In this document: one piece after another, positions 54,573 through 61,633 of the stretch | Layout of the letters: each line of letters opens with the position of its first letter | How positions within the stretch are numbered: the first letter of the stretch is position 1 | Source: Amulumruptor sp947039275 | GTDB taxonomy: Bacteria; Bacteroidota; Bacteroidia; Bacteroidales; Muribaculaceae | DNA length: 62,742 nt | NCBI GenBank assembly: GCA_947039275.1 | Contig: CAMQYL010000017.1 | Location: forward strand, 1-62,742 | Direction of reading: 5' to 3' | Position numbers and translations under genes: made by a program | The notes under the pieces: model-generated | Seen by the model: the letters and a program-made list of their open reading frames with translations, nothing else | Told to the model about the DNA's origin: nothing | Databases searched by the model: none

Positions 54573-56696
54573 ATGAAAATTATTCCATTCGTTCTGACCC
54601 TTTTCGCGCTATCACCCATCCATATATCAGCACAAAGCGACAGCATCCCTACCGACAGTGTCGGCAGCCACCAGCTCTCAGAGGTTGTGGTAAAGGCTTC
54701 GCCGGTCATACGCAAGGCTGACCGCGACCTGTTCATCCCGTCTGACGATGCACGGGAGCACTCCAACAACGGACTGATACTGCTCCAGAATATGCAGATA
54801 CCTACCGTGGTGGTCAACCCTGTGATGGAATCGGTCACCAATCCATCTGGTGCGGTACAGCTACGCATCAACGGACGCGAAGCTACCATCAACGAGGTAA
54901 AGACGCTGCTGCCCGAGAACATCGTCAGGGTCGAGTATCACGAAAACCCAGGGCTGCGATATAATGATGCCAATGCTGTGCTTGACTTCATAGTACGCAA
55001 CCCGACGGTCGGCGGTTCGCTCATGACAGATGTGATGTACTGGATGCAAGCCAAGCCGTCAGGCAATCTGTTTGCGAGCCTCAAGCTCAACCGCGGCAAG
55101 GGGCAGTTCGGCATCTCAGTTCAGGACCAGTTGCGCAAACGGTTAGCGATGTATCGCGAATATGACGAGAAGGTGACATTTCCTGATGGCTCTACCCTGC
55201 TCCGTCAGGAAAGCCCTGTAGGAGGGATGTACAACAACAACCAGCTTTGGGCTACGGTGGATTACAGTTACGTTGACCCTGACAAGACCACGTTTTATGC
55301 CGCATTGAATCTCGCCCATCAGACTCCCAACTCGTTTGGTTACGACGGACTTCTCACATCTACATTCAAGCCTACCAATGACAACCCAATAGAGACCGAT
55401 CCCCTATATCTGTCGGTGGAAAACTGGCATCCGTTTACAGTACCGTCACTCAACCTGTATCTTGACAAGAAAATAGGCGAACGACAGTCATTCGTGGTAG
55501 ACTTCGTGGCTCGTTACACTAAGAGCCGCTCCGAATCGGCATATGACGAGTACATCACATCTGACGGCACTCCTGTCACAGACATCGGCACACAGATTCA
55601 TGACAACAATTGGAGCTTCGGATTGGAGACCGACTACATCCGCCAGTGGCGCAAGTCGCGACTGACAGCCGGGCTCACATGGAACGGCTATTTCAACCGC
55701 TCTACATACGTGACATCGGACAACGCAGTATATCACCAGCGTCAAAACAAACTGTATGGATTCGCAGAATATATGCAGATGCTCGGTCCGGTGACTGCCA
55801 CCGTAGGCATCGGGGCTGAATATAACGAGCAACGTATGCGTGAAACAGACCGCTCGATGCACTCATGGCATGCCAAACCACAACTGACAGTGACATGGCG
55901 CAAAGACTGGTCGACTCTGCGCCTTACAGCCCGCACCTATACCCGCACCCCTTCGCTGAGCGAAACCAATCCGGCCATGCAGCAGATTGACCGCTTCCAG
56001 TATCAGACAGGCAACCCCGACCTCCGCAGCTACAGCATATGGAACACCTCTATCAACTGGGCACAGAGCTTCAAGCGCGTAAACTCGTCACTGCAATTGG
56101 GCTACTGGAGCACATCTGACAACTCCATCGCTCCGACCTACTACTGGAACGATGCCGACCACCTCATCAAGACCTTTACAAACGGCCACAGCAACAGCAT
56201 GTGGTGGTGGCAAATCTCTGCATCCATTGACATCATACCCGACTGGCTGTCGGTTGACGGCTATCTGCGCATGACGCGCAACTATTCAAGTGGTCCCGGC
56301 TACAGCCATCACAACACCTCATGGAGCGGCAACGTCGATGCCATCGCCTCGCACTGGGGCTTCCAGCTCATATTCTCATACATGCGCGCCAACACCGACC
56401 TGACAGGCGAAATACTCAGCCGTCAGGAGTCGTTCAACTCCATCATGCTCAACTACACCTGGCGCAACTGGCAATTCGGCGTCGGCTTGATGATGCCCTT
56501 TGGCAGATATAACCAGGAAAACACCCAGCTCAACCGCTACTACTCCTACCGCCAGATCATGCGTTCCGACTTCATCGAACGCATGGGCGTAATCAAAATC
56601 ACCTATAACCTCCAGTGGGGCAAACAAAAGCAAGGAGCCAAGAAACTCATCGACGCCGGAGCCGAGTCCATGACCTCCTCAGCCGCCGGCCGCTAA
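54573..56696 (+). CDS. outer-membrane beta-barrel protein with plug-like N-terminus
   Basis: 707 residues. The signal peptide MKIIPFVLTLFALSPIHISA is followed by a short region HQLSEVVVKASPVIRKADRD and a plug-like domain (LILLQNMQIPTVVVNPVMES, LRINGREATINEVKTLLP) as in the outer-membrane-barrel family related to TonB-dependent receptors. About 22 amphipathic strands follow. It lacks a carboxypeptidase-like domain and is shorter than a SusC (about 1000 aa). It lies 72 bases downstream of the glucan operon terminator; no clear own promoter motif was found. A link to glucan uptake is possible but unproven. The frame extends 18 codons upstream (54519) without a better signal. Confidence 0.8.
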   Translation: MKIIPFVLTLFALSPIHISAQSDSIPTDSVGSHQLSEVVVKASPVIRKADRDLFIPSDDAREHSNNGLILLQNMQIPTVVVNPVMESVTNPSGAVQLRINGREATINEVKTLLPENIVRVEYHENPGLRYNDANAVLDFIVRNPTVGGSLMTDVMYWMQAKPSGNLFASLKLNRGKGQFGISVQDQLRKRLAMYREYDEKVTFPDGSTLLRQESPVGGMYNNNQLWATVDYSYVDPDKTTFYAALNLAHQTPNSFGYDGLLTSTFKPTNDNPIETDPLYLSVENWHPFTVPSLNLYLDKKIGERQSFVVDFVARYTKSRSESAYDEYITSDGTPVTDIGTQIHDNNWSFGLETDYIRQWRKSRLTAGLTWNGYFNRSTYVTSDNAVYHQRQNKLYGFAEYMQMLGPVTATVGIGAEYNEQRMRETDRSMHSWHAKPQLTVTWRKDWSTLRLTARTYTRTPSLSETNPAMQQIDRFQYQTGNPDLRSYSIWNTSINWAQSFKRVNSSLQLGYWSTSDNSIAPTYYWNDADHLIKTFTNGHSNSMWWWQISASIDIIPDWLSVDGYLRMTRNYSSGPGYSHHNTSWSGNVDAIASHWGFQLIFSYMRANTDLTGEILSRQESFNSIMLNYTWRNWQFGVGLMMPFGRYNQENTQLNRYYSYRQIMRSDFIERMGVIKITYNLQWGKQKQGAKKLIDAGAESMTSSAAGR

Positions 56697-56734
56697 CCCC
56701 ATCCTACAACCCGACCCTCAACCATGATAAAGAA

Positions 56735-56978
56735 TGCCTCCATAGGAGGTACACATGTCAGGCAGTGGTCATACAAACCATAGGTTTGGCTGACCACTGC
56801 ATCCCTATGCTCCCCGGCATCGCCTCTGTAAGAGGCGCACCATATAGCAGCGCATGGCTGGTGGAGGTGCGCCACCGACAGCGGCGAACATATCTCAGAC
56901 ACCAAACCGCCCACAGTGGTCAGCCAAACCTATGGTTTGTATGACCACTGCCTAATATGTCAGCCTCCTACGGAGACT
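56735..56978. repeat. nested palindromic element, GGTCATACAAACC family
   Basis: Arms of about 64 bp in inverted orientation: a perfect 39-bp inverted repeat (56761-56799 against 56914-56952) extended by imperfect flanks (CCTCCATAGGAGG / CCTCCTACGGAG). Each arm is itself a hairpin, GTGGTCATACAAACC then ATA then GGTTTGGCTGACCAC (TA/GC mismatch). The central 114 bases have no clear ORF. A collapsed single-hairpin form exists at 59006-59052. Confidence 0.85.
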
Positions 56979-57153
56979 CCATAGACCACTCCCTCTCCAT
57001 AAGACAATACAAACATCAGTTAACCTATAGCCGCAATGCTGCTGTTCACTTAACGATATACCTTCTTGTAGGGACATGCCGTGGCATGTCCGCCCATCAG
57101 GCGTTGCATTTTCGAGTGCTGCTGGAAGCGGACATGCCATGGCATGTCCCTGC
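56934..57153. repeat. 220-bp direct repeat, copy A
   Basis: This stretch and 59031-59250 align without gaps over 220 bases with only scattered substitutions (for example around 56953-56985 and 57112-57117). It contains the outer part of the GGTCATACAAACC element, a shared AT-rich spacer (ACAATACAAACATCAG and following) and a GACATGCC-family REPIN. With copy B it brackets the BspA-like gene at 57675-58679. Confidence 0.88.
57068..57153. repeat. REPIN, GACATGCC family (variant centre)
   Basis: GTAG (57068-57071), GACATGCCGTGGCATGTC (57074-57091, centre CCGTGG), then GACATGCCATGGCATGTC in inverted orientation and CTGC instead of CTAC at the far end (57150-57153). It is part of direct repeat A. 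Confidence 0.85.
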
Positions 57154-57263
57154 AAGGTGATGAACCTGCAGTTGCAACACCCTATGTTTCCGTCTAAAAA
57201 TTTGGGCGAAATGCGCAATCAAATTATTTTGATGCGACAGCCCCCTCCAATGACATTTTTTAG

Positions 57264-57271
57264 TATATTTG
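57264..57271 (+). promoter_or_regulatory. -7 element in the 520-base region before the third BspA-like gene
   Basis: TATATTTG matches TAnnTTTG. It is followed at once by an 8-bp hairpin, TCGGATTC (57275-57282) with GAATCCGA (57310-57317), and CTTTT. If real, the transcript would start at the hairpin and carry a 400-base leader to the gene at 57675. The rest of 57154-57674 shows no convincing ORF. Confidence 0.35.
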
Positions 57272-57674
57272 CCATCGGATTCACCATCGCGCCATAGAGT
57301 TGGCACTGAGAATCCGACTTTTAACTAAAAGGTGTTATTGAAATTTTATCTTCGTAATTCAAACTTGGTCGTTAGAATTCTGCATGAAGATAAGATTGGC
57401 AATAGCACCTGCATCGGTTGCTTATACCCTGCCGTGACCGGCAGCTTATATAGCAAATTTGGTGTGGGGCTATTGTTTTATCCATGCAGAAAGGTAGACC
57501 AAGACCTGAATTACGGATAAAACAAGATACAATCCTCACACCTTTTTCATGTCCAATCGCAAACGTTTCGACGGAGGATGAGAAACACAAGACAACACTT
57601 ATGACCATTGAAGACTATCTCAGCTGATAAACGCATCGGCACAATGTGTAAAACTCCACTTCAAACTAAAAGAC

Positions 57675-58679
57675 ATGACAAAATCCATACTCCGTTTATT
57701 ATTACTTACAGTAATAACCATCTCAAATTTTCACGCTTCGTTTCCACTTCTGGCATATGATTTCACCAGCGGAAACCTATATTACAATATTCTCTCTGAA
57801 GAGGATAAAACAGTAGAAGTGACATATAAGACTATTGATCATTATGATTACATTTCAGGGAATTTGATTATTCCATCAACAGTCACTAACGATTCAAAAA
57901 CATACCTTACGGTAGCAATAGGTGATGAAGCTTTTGAGGGCTGCAAAGAATTATATTCAGTAACGATTCCCAATTCAGTCACTTCAATCGGTGAATACGC
58001 ATTTTTTTGCTGTGCGGGACTGACAACTGTTGGTATACCTAACTCCGTGACAACCATTAAGGGAAATGCCTTTGCATACTGCGAGAAACTCACATCAGTT
58101 GATTTGCCAAACTCAGTGTCTTTTATAGGGAAGCGTGCTTTCAGATACAGTGGTTTAACCTCAGTCATCATCCCTAATTCTCTATCAAAAATAGACGAAT
58201 ACGTATTTTATAACTGTTACGACTTGGTTTCTGTCACCTTTCCAACCTCGGAGATCCTAATCTGGTCAGGAGCATTTTATGCTAACTGGAAGCTAACAAC
58301 CATATACTGTATGTCAAGTACACCACCACAATGTGCCAATCACGCTTTTGTAGGTAATATATTACAAAAAGTGACGCTATATGTACCCAAAGGGACTAAG
58401 CCAAAATATCAATCTGTGGATCCTTGGAGAGATTGTTTGAAGATAGAGGAGATGGATTTCGGTGGCAGCGGGGATATGGCTGACGATGATTCCATGCTTC
58501 AAATATCAGTTGTCGACGGTGTTCTTACCATAGGCGGCATCGGTGGCAATGAGGCTGTTGCTATCTATGACATGCAGGGGCGCATGATGTACCGTGGCAC
58601 TGAGCGTGTGATTTCCGACCTTGCGCCGGGTATCTACGTGGCTAAAATAAGCAACAAGACTGCCAAATTCACCATCTGA
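57675..58679 (+). CDS. BspA-type leucine-rich-repeat protein with T9SS-like sorting domain (short form)
   Basis: 334 residues. The signal peptide MTKSILRLLLLTVITISNFH leads into an opening YDFTSGNLYYNILSEEDKTVEVTYK domain, then about six LRR_5 repeats with VTIPNSVTSIGEYAF/GIPNSVTTIKGNAF pattern, then a linker and a C-terminal sorting-like domain (VAIYDMQGRMMYRGTERV, then LAPGIYVAKISNKTAKFTI). It is half the length of the pair at 23.9-28.4 kb. Its A/T content is higher than neighbours', and it is bracketed by 220-bp direct repeats, which hints at acquisition or mobility as a cassette. A terminator follows. Confidence 0.85.
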   Translation: MTKSILRLLLLTVITISNFHASFPLLAYDFTSGNLYYNILSEEDKTVEVTYKTIDHYDYISGNLIIPSTVTNDSKTYLTVAIGDEAFEGCKELYSVTIPNSVTSIGEYAFFCCAGLTTVGIPNSVTTIKGNAFAYCEKLTSVDLPNSVSFIGKRAFRYSGLTSVIIPNSLSKIDEYVFYNCYDLVSVTFPTSEILIWSGAFYANWKLTTIYCMSSTPPQCANHAFVGNILQKVTLYVPKGTKPKYQSVDPWRDCLKIEEMDFGGSGDMADDDSMLQISVVDGVLTIGGIGGNEAVAIYDMQGRMMYRGTERVISDLAPGIYVAKISNKTAKFTI

Positions 58680-58702
58680 CATAGATAATCAGCTCTCATA
58701 CG

Positions 58703-58748
58703 GAAACAGCACCGTTGCGTCATCGCACCGATGCTGTTTCTTCGTTTT
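58703..58748 (+). terminator. Rho-independent terminator after the short BspA-like gene
   Basis: GAAACAGCA...TGCTGTTTC with inner CG/CG and TGCG/CGCA pairing (loop TCAT), followed by TTCGTTTT, 24 bases after the stop. Confidence 0.78.
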
Positions 58749-58770
58749 GAGGCGTCGCCGTCAGAAGGGA

Positions 58771-58918
58771 GTTGCAGAACTTCCAAAATCACGCTAAAAC
58801 TTGTAGGGACATGCCATGGCATGTCTAACCTGGTAACACATTGCGGTTTTAACCCTCCAAAATGGGCTGACATGCCATGGCATGTCCCTACAAGTTGATG
58901 AACCAACAGTTCTGCAAC
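58771..58918. repeat. 148-bp repeat element containing a REPIN (second copy)
   Basis: Perfect 10-bp terminal inverted repeats, GTTGCAGAAC (58771-58780) and GTTCTGCAAC (58909-58918), enclose a GACATGCC-family REPIN (GTAG at 58803, CTAC ending 58891). Length and flanks match 1140-1287 (shared CCAAAATCACGCTAAAAC block and AACCCTCCAAA block). Confidence 0.87.
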
Positions 58919-59005
58919 AGCCTCGGGAGCAGTAGCCACAAGCAAGCGAGCCGTCAGGTTCGTGCAGCTTGTGGGAAAGGGATGCCTCCATAAGAGGCAC
59001 ACATG

Positions 59006-59052
59006 TTAGGCAGTGGTCATACAAACCATAGGTTTGTATGACCACTGCCTAA
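59006..59052. repeat. long hairpin, collapsed GGTCATACAAACC element
   Basis: TTAGGCAGTGGTCATACAAA plus CC pairs perfectly with its complement around the loop ATA (22-bp stem). Its outer flanks (CCTCCATAAGAGG, CTCCTATGGAG) match those of the two-hairpin element at 56735-56978, so it looks like that element after loss of the central 160 bases. Confidence 0.85.
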
Positions 59053-59250
59053 TATGTCAGTCTCCTATGGAGACTCCATAGATCACTCCCTCTCCATAAG
59101 ACAATACAAACATCAGTTAACCTATAGCCGCAATGCTGCTGTTCACTTAACGATATACCTTCTTGTAGGGACATGCCGTGGCATGTCCGCCCATCAGGCG
59201 TTGCATTTTCTATTACTGCTGGAAGCGGACATGCCGCGGCATGTCCCTAC
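59031..59250. repeat. 220-bp direct repeat, copy B, with REPIN 59165-59250
   Basis: It aligns gap-free with 56934-57153. Its REPIN has GTAG at 59165-59168, left palindrome centre CCGTGG, right palindrome centre CCGCGG, and CTAC ending at 59250. It ends 7 bases before the stop codon of the convergent RseC-like gene. Confidence 0.88.
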
Positions 59251-59256
59251 AATTTA

Positions 59257-59691
59257 TCACAGGGTGGCGGAGGTTGGGGTGCCTGGGGTCTTGACGCGCC
59301 AGAGGGGGCGTGGGGAGAGGGGGGCGTGGAGTTTGCGCATGGCGAGGAAGTAGAGGGCTACGGCTATGATGCCGAGGGTTATGCCGAGGGTAGGATCGGT
59401 GTGGTCGAGGAAGGCTATGACGAGGAGGGCGAGGATTATGAGGGGGATGATTACGCCGTAGATGAGCATGGGCTTTCGAGTTACGCCTGACTGCTCGAGG
59501 TATATTTCCTGACCTATATTATAAGGTGTGGTGTCGGCGACTTTCACAGTGAAGCGCGACACGGTGGCTGACGGCTTGCTGCTGCAGCATGACTGCGCAA
59601 GGTTGCAGTTGCCGCAGCCTGAGGCGGCTGTGAGGGTCTTGACTTTCAGGATGCCTTTTGAGATGCCTGTGATGGTGGCTTTGCAAATCAT
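59257..59691 (-). CDS. RseC/MucC family membrane protein (SoxR-reducing system type)
   Basis: 144 residues. The N-terminal soluble part has the RseC Cys motif SGCGNCNLAQSCC (about residues 24-36). Two membrane helices follow (MLIYGVIIPLIILALLVIAF and LGITLGIIAVALYFLA), and the chain ends with a basic tail. In Bacteroidetes this family usually sits at the head of the rnf electron-transport operon; here no rnf genes are nearby, so the redox partner is unclear. The start at 59691 (MICKATITGISKG) begins at the conserved beta strand; a longer frame would run into the repeat at 59709. A GACGCGGC REPIN ends only 17 bases upstream of the ATG. Confidence 0.85.
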   Translation of the reverse strand: MICKATITGISKGILKVKTLTAASGCGNCNLAQSCCSSKPSATVSRFTVKVADTTPYNIGQEIYLEQSGVTRKPMLIYGVIIPLIILALLVIAFLDHTDPTLGITLGIIAVALYFLAMRKLHAPLSPRPLWRVKTPGTPTSATL

Positions 59692-59708
59692 ATGATTAAT
59701 CCAATCAT

Positions 59709-59787
59709 GTAGGGACGCGGCGTGCCGCGTCATCAAACGATATGATACCATCGACTCTTACGATGACGCGGCACGCCGCGTCCCTAC
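59709..59787. repeat. REPIN, GACGCGGC family
   Basis: GTAG (59709-59712), GACGCGGCGTGCCGCGTC, then the inverted GACGCGGCACGCCGCGTC and CTAC ending at 59787. Same family as 29010-29080; here it lies directly in front of the RseC-like gene. Confidence 0.86.
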
Positions 59788-59828
59788 GTTTATGCGGTGT
59801 TTACTTTAAAGTGTTAGCAGACAGAAAG

Positions 59829-60086
59829 ATACATCGGAGACGTATCCGCTGTGCGTAGCCCCATGCACGGAGCGTCAGCGAACGTACATGGGACATGAGG
59901 TCAGCCCCGCTGAATCAACCTCGGAGAGGTTGTGGCACGCTTTCATACCTATACCTATGCTGATTGCATTAGCTGGTGGGTCACAACCTCTCCGAGGTTG
60001 ATTTAGTCCTTTATTCGCGAGCCCCATGTACGTTCGCTTTCGCTCCGTGCATGGGGTTACGCACGACTGGCACGTCTCCGACGTGC
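59829..60086. repeat. triple nested palindromic element with CGGAG centres (about 258 bp)
   Basis: Three hairpin units are each repeated in inverted orientation. Outer: ATACATCGGAGACGTAT (from 59829) against GCACGTCTCCGACGTGC (to 60086). Middle: 59855-59892 (GTAGCCCCATGCACGGAGCG and following) against 60022-60060. Inner: TCAACCTCGGAGAGGTTGTG (59915-59934) against its exact complement at 59982-60001. Each unit also folds on itself (AACCTC-GGA-GAGGTT). No ORF is supported in 59752-60209. Confidence 0.82.
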
Positions 60087-60120
60087 CTTCCCACATCACG
60101 TCAATGCTATCATTCCGCTT

Positions 60121-60146
60121 GATGACGCGGCACGCCGCGTCCCTAC
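60121..60146. repeat. solo REP, GACGCGGC family
   Basis: One right-hand unit only: GATGACGCGGCACGCCGCGT followed by CCCTAC. The left partner found at 29010 and 59709 is absent within 80 bases. Confidence 0.8.
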
Positions 60147-60158
60147 ACTTTAAACAAT

Positions 60159-60185
60159 ATAGGGTCGCGAGTGTCGCGACCCTAT
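60159..60185 (-). terminator. hairpin after asnS
   Basis: ATAGGGTCGCGA (60159-60170) pairs perfectly with TCGCGACCCTAT (60174-60185) around GTG. It lies 25 bases beyond the asnS stop codon. On the minus strand ATTGTTTA follows, a weak T run. Confidence 0.6.
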
Positions 60186-60209
60186 ACCGTTTATTTATTC
60201 ACCTTTATA

Positions 60210-61601
60210 TTAGAATTCGGCATTGCCGGGGGTGCGTGGGAAGGGGATTACGTCGCGGATGTTGGTCATGCCGGTGACGAAGAGCACCAGTCGCTCGAAT
60301 CCGAGTCCGAAGCCCGAGTGGGGTACTGAGCCGAAACGGCGTGTGTCAAGATACCACCACATGTCCTTCATGGGTATGTTGAGTTCCTCGATGCGCTGGG
60401 TGAGCAGTTCGTAGTTCTCCTCACGCTCAGAGCCGCCGATGATCTCGCCGATTTTCGGGAAGAGGACATCCATGGCGCGGACGGTCTTGCCGTCGGCATT
60501 CTGCTTCATGTAGAAAGCCTTGATCTCCTTGGGATAGTCGGTCAGGATGACAGGACGCTTGAAATGCTCCTCAACGAGGTAACGCTCATGCTCGCTCTGG
60601 AGATCAGCACCCCAATATACGGGGAAGTCGAACTTCTTGCCTGACTCCTCGAGTATCTTCACGCCCTCGGTGTAGGTCAGGCGCACGAAATCGTTGTCAA
60701 GCACATGGTGGAGACGTTCGATAAGCTCCTTGTCATACATCTGGGCGAGGAATTCGATATCGTCGGCAGCATTGTCAAGCGCATAGCGGATGCAATACTT
60801 GATGAACTCCTCGGCCAGCTCCATGTTGTCGGTGATGTCATAGAATGCCATCTCCGGTTCTATCATCCAGAACTCGGCGAGGTGACGCGGAGTGTTGGAG
60901 TTTTCGGCGCGGAAAGTAGGGCCGAAAGTATAGATAGCACCGAGGGCTGTGGCTCCAAGTTCACCTTCGAGTTGACCCGATACGGTCAGAGCCGTAGACT
61001 TGCCGAAGAAATCCTGCGAGTAGTCCACCTTGCCCTCCTCTGTGCGCGGAGGATTCTCCACGTCGAGAGTGGTCACCTGAAACATGGCACCTGCACCCTC
61101 GCAGTCACTCGCCGTGATAAGCGGAGTGTTGAGGTAGAAGAAACCACGTTCCTGGAAGAATTTATGGATTGCGAAAGCAAGAGTGCTGCGGATGCGGAGC
61201 ACAGCCCCGAATGTGTTGGTACGGGGACGCAGGTGGGCTTTCTCGCGAAGGAACTCGAGTGTGTGGCCCTTCTTCTGGAGAGGATACTCGTCAGGGGCAG
61301 CCGTGCCGAGCACTGTGATGCTCTCGGCCTGGATTTCGGCAGTCTGACCCTTGCCCATCGACTCCACGAGCGTGCCTGTCACATCGAGGCTCGAGCCTGT
61401 GGTGATGAGCTTGAGCATCTCCTCGTCGGTAAACTTGGCGAGGTCAAGCACTATCTGGATGTTCTTGATGGTCGAACCGTCGTTGAGGGCTATGAACTGT
61501 ACGTTCTTGTTGCCGCGACGGGTGCGCACCCATCCTTTTACATTGACTTCACGCCCGATAAGTTCGGGCGCGAAGATATCTTTGATTTTAGTACGTTTCA
61601 T
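60210..61601 (-). CDS. asnS: asparagine--tRNA ligase
   Basis: A class II aminoacyl-tRNA synthetase of 463 residues that charges tRNA-Asn. The N-terminal OB-fold anticodon-binding domain (about 10-115) carries GWVRTRRGNKNVQFIALNDG. The catalytic domain has motif 2-like TFGPTFRAENSNTPRHLAEFWMIEPE and motif 3 GFGLGFERLVLFVTG, with the SGQLEGE segment typical of AsnRS rather than AspRS. It is 32 bases downstream of the pseudouridine synthase gene, so the two share a transcript. Confidence 0.97.
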   Translation of the reverse strand: MKRTKIKDIFAPELIGREVNVKGWVRTRRGNKNVQFIALNDGSTIKNIQIVLDLAKFTDEEMLKLITTGSSLDVTGTLVESMGKGQTAEIQAESITVLGTAAPDEYPLQKKGHTLEFLREKAHLRPRTNTFGAVLRIRSTLAFAIHKFFQERGFFYLNTPLITASDCEGAGAMFQVTTLDVENPPRTEEGKVDYSQDFFGKSTALTVSGQLEGELGATALGAIYTFGPTFRAENSNTPRHLAEFWMIEPEMAFYDITDNMELAEEFIKYCIRYALDNAADDIEFLAQMYDKELIERLHHVLDNDFVRLTYTEGVKILEESGKKFDFPVYWGADLQSEHERYLVEEHFKRPVILTDYPKEIKAFYMKQNADGKTVRAMDVLFPKIGEIIGGSEREENYELLTQRIEELNIPMKDMWWYLDTRRFGSVPHSGFGLGFERLVLFVTGMTNIRDVIPFPRTPGNAEF

Positions 61602-61633
61602 CTATTATATTTTATGTCTCTGACGGACGGCGA

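Noticed and set aside
57372..57608. 78-codon minus-strand frame (Cys-rich) before the short BspA gene
   Set aside because: No start context, no recognisable family, in a non-coding-looking AT-rich stretch; kept only as unexplained sequence.
56735..60146. CRISPR array
   Set aside because: Repeats are palindromic pairs of different families with irregular spacing and no uniform spacers; no cas genes are present.
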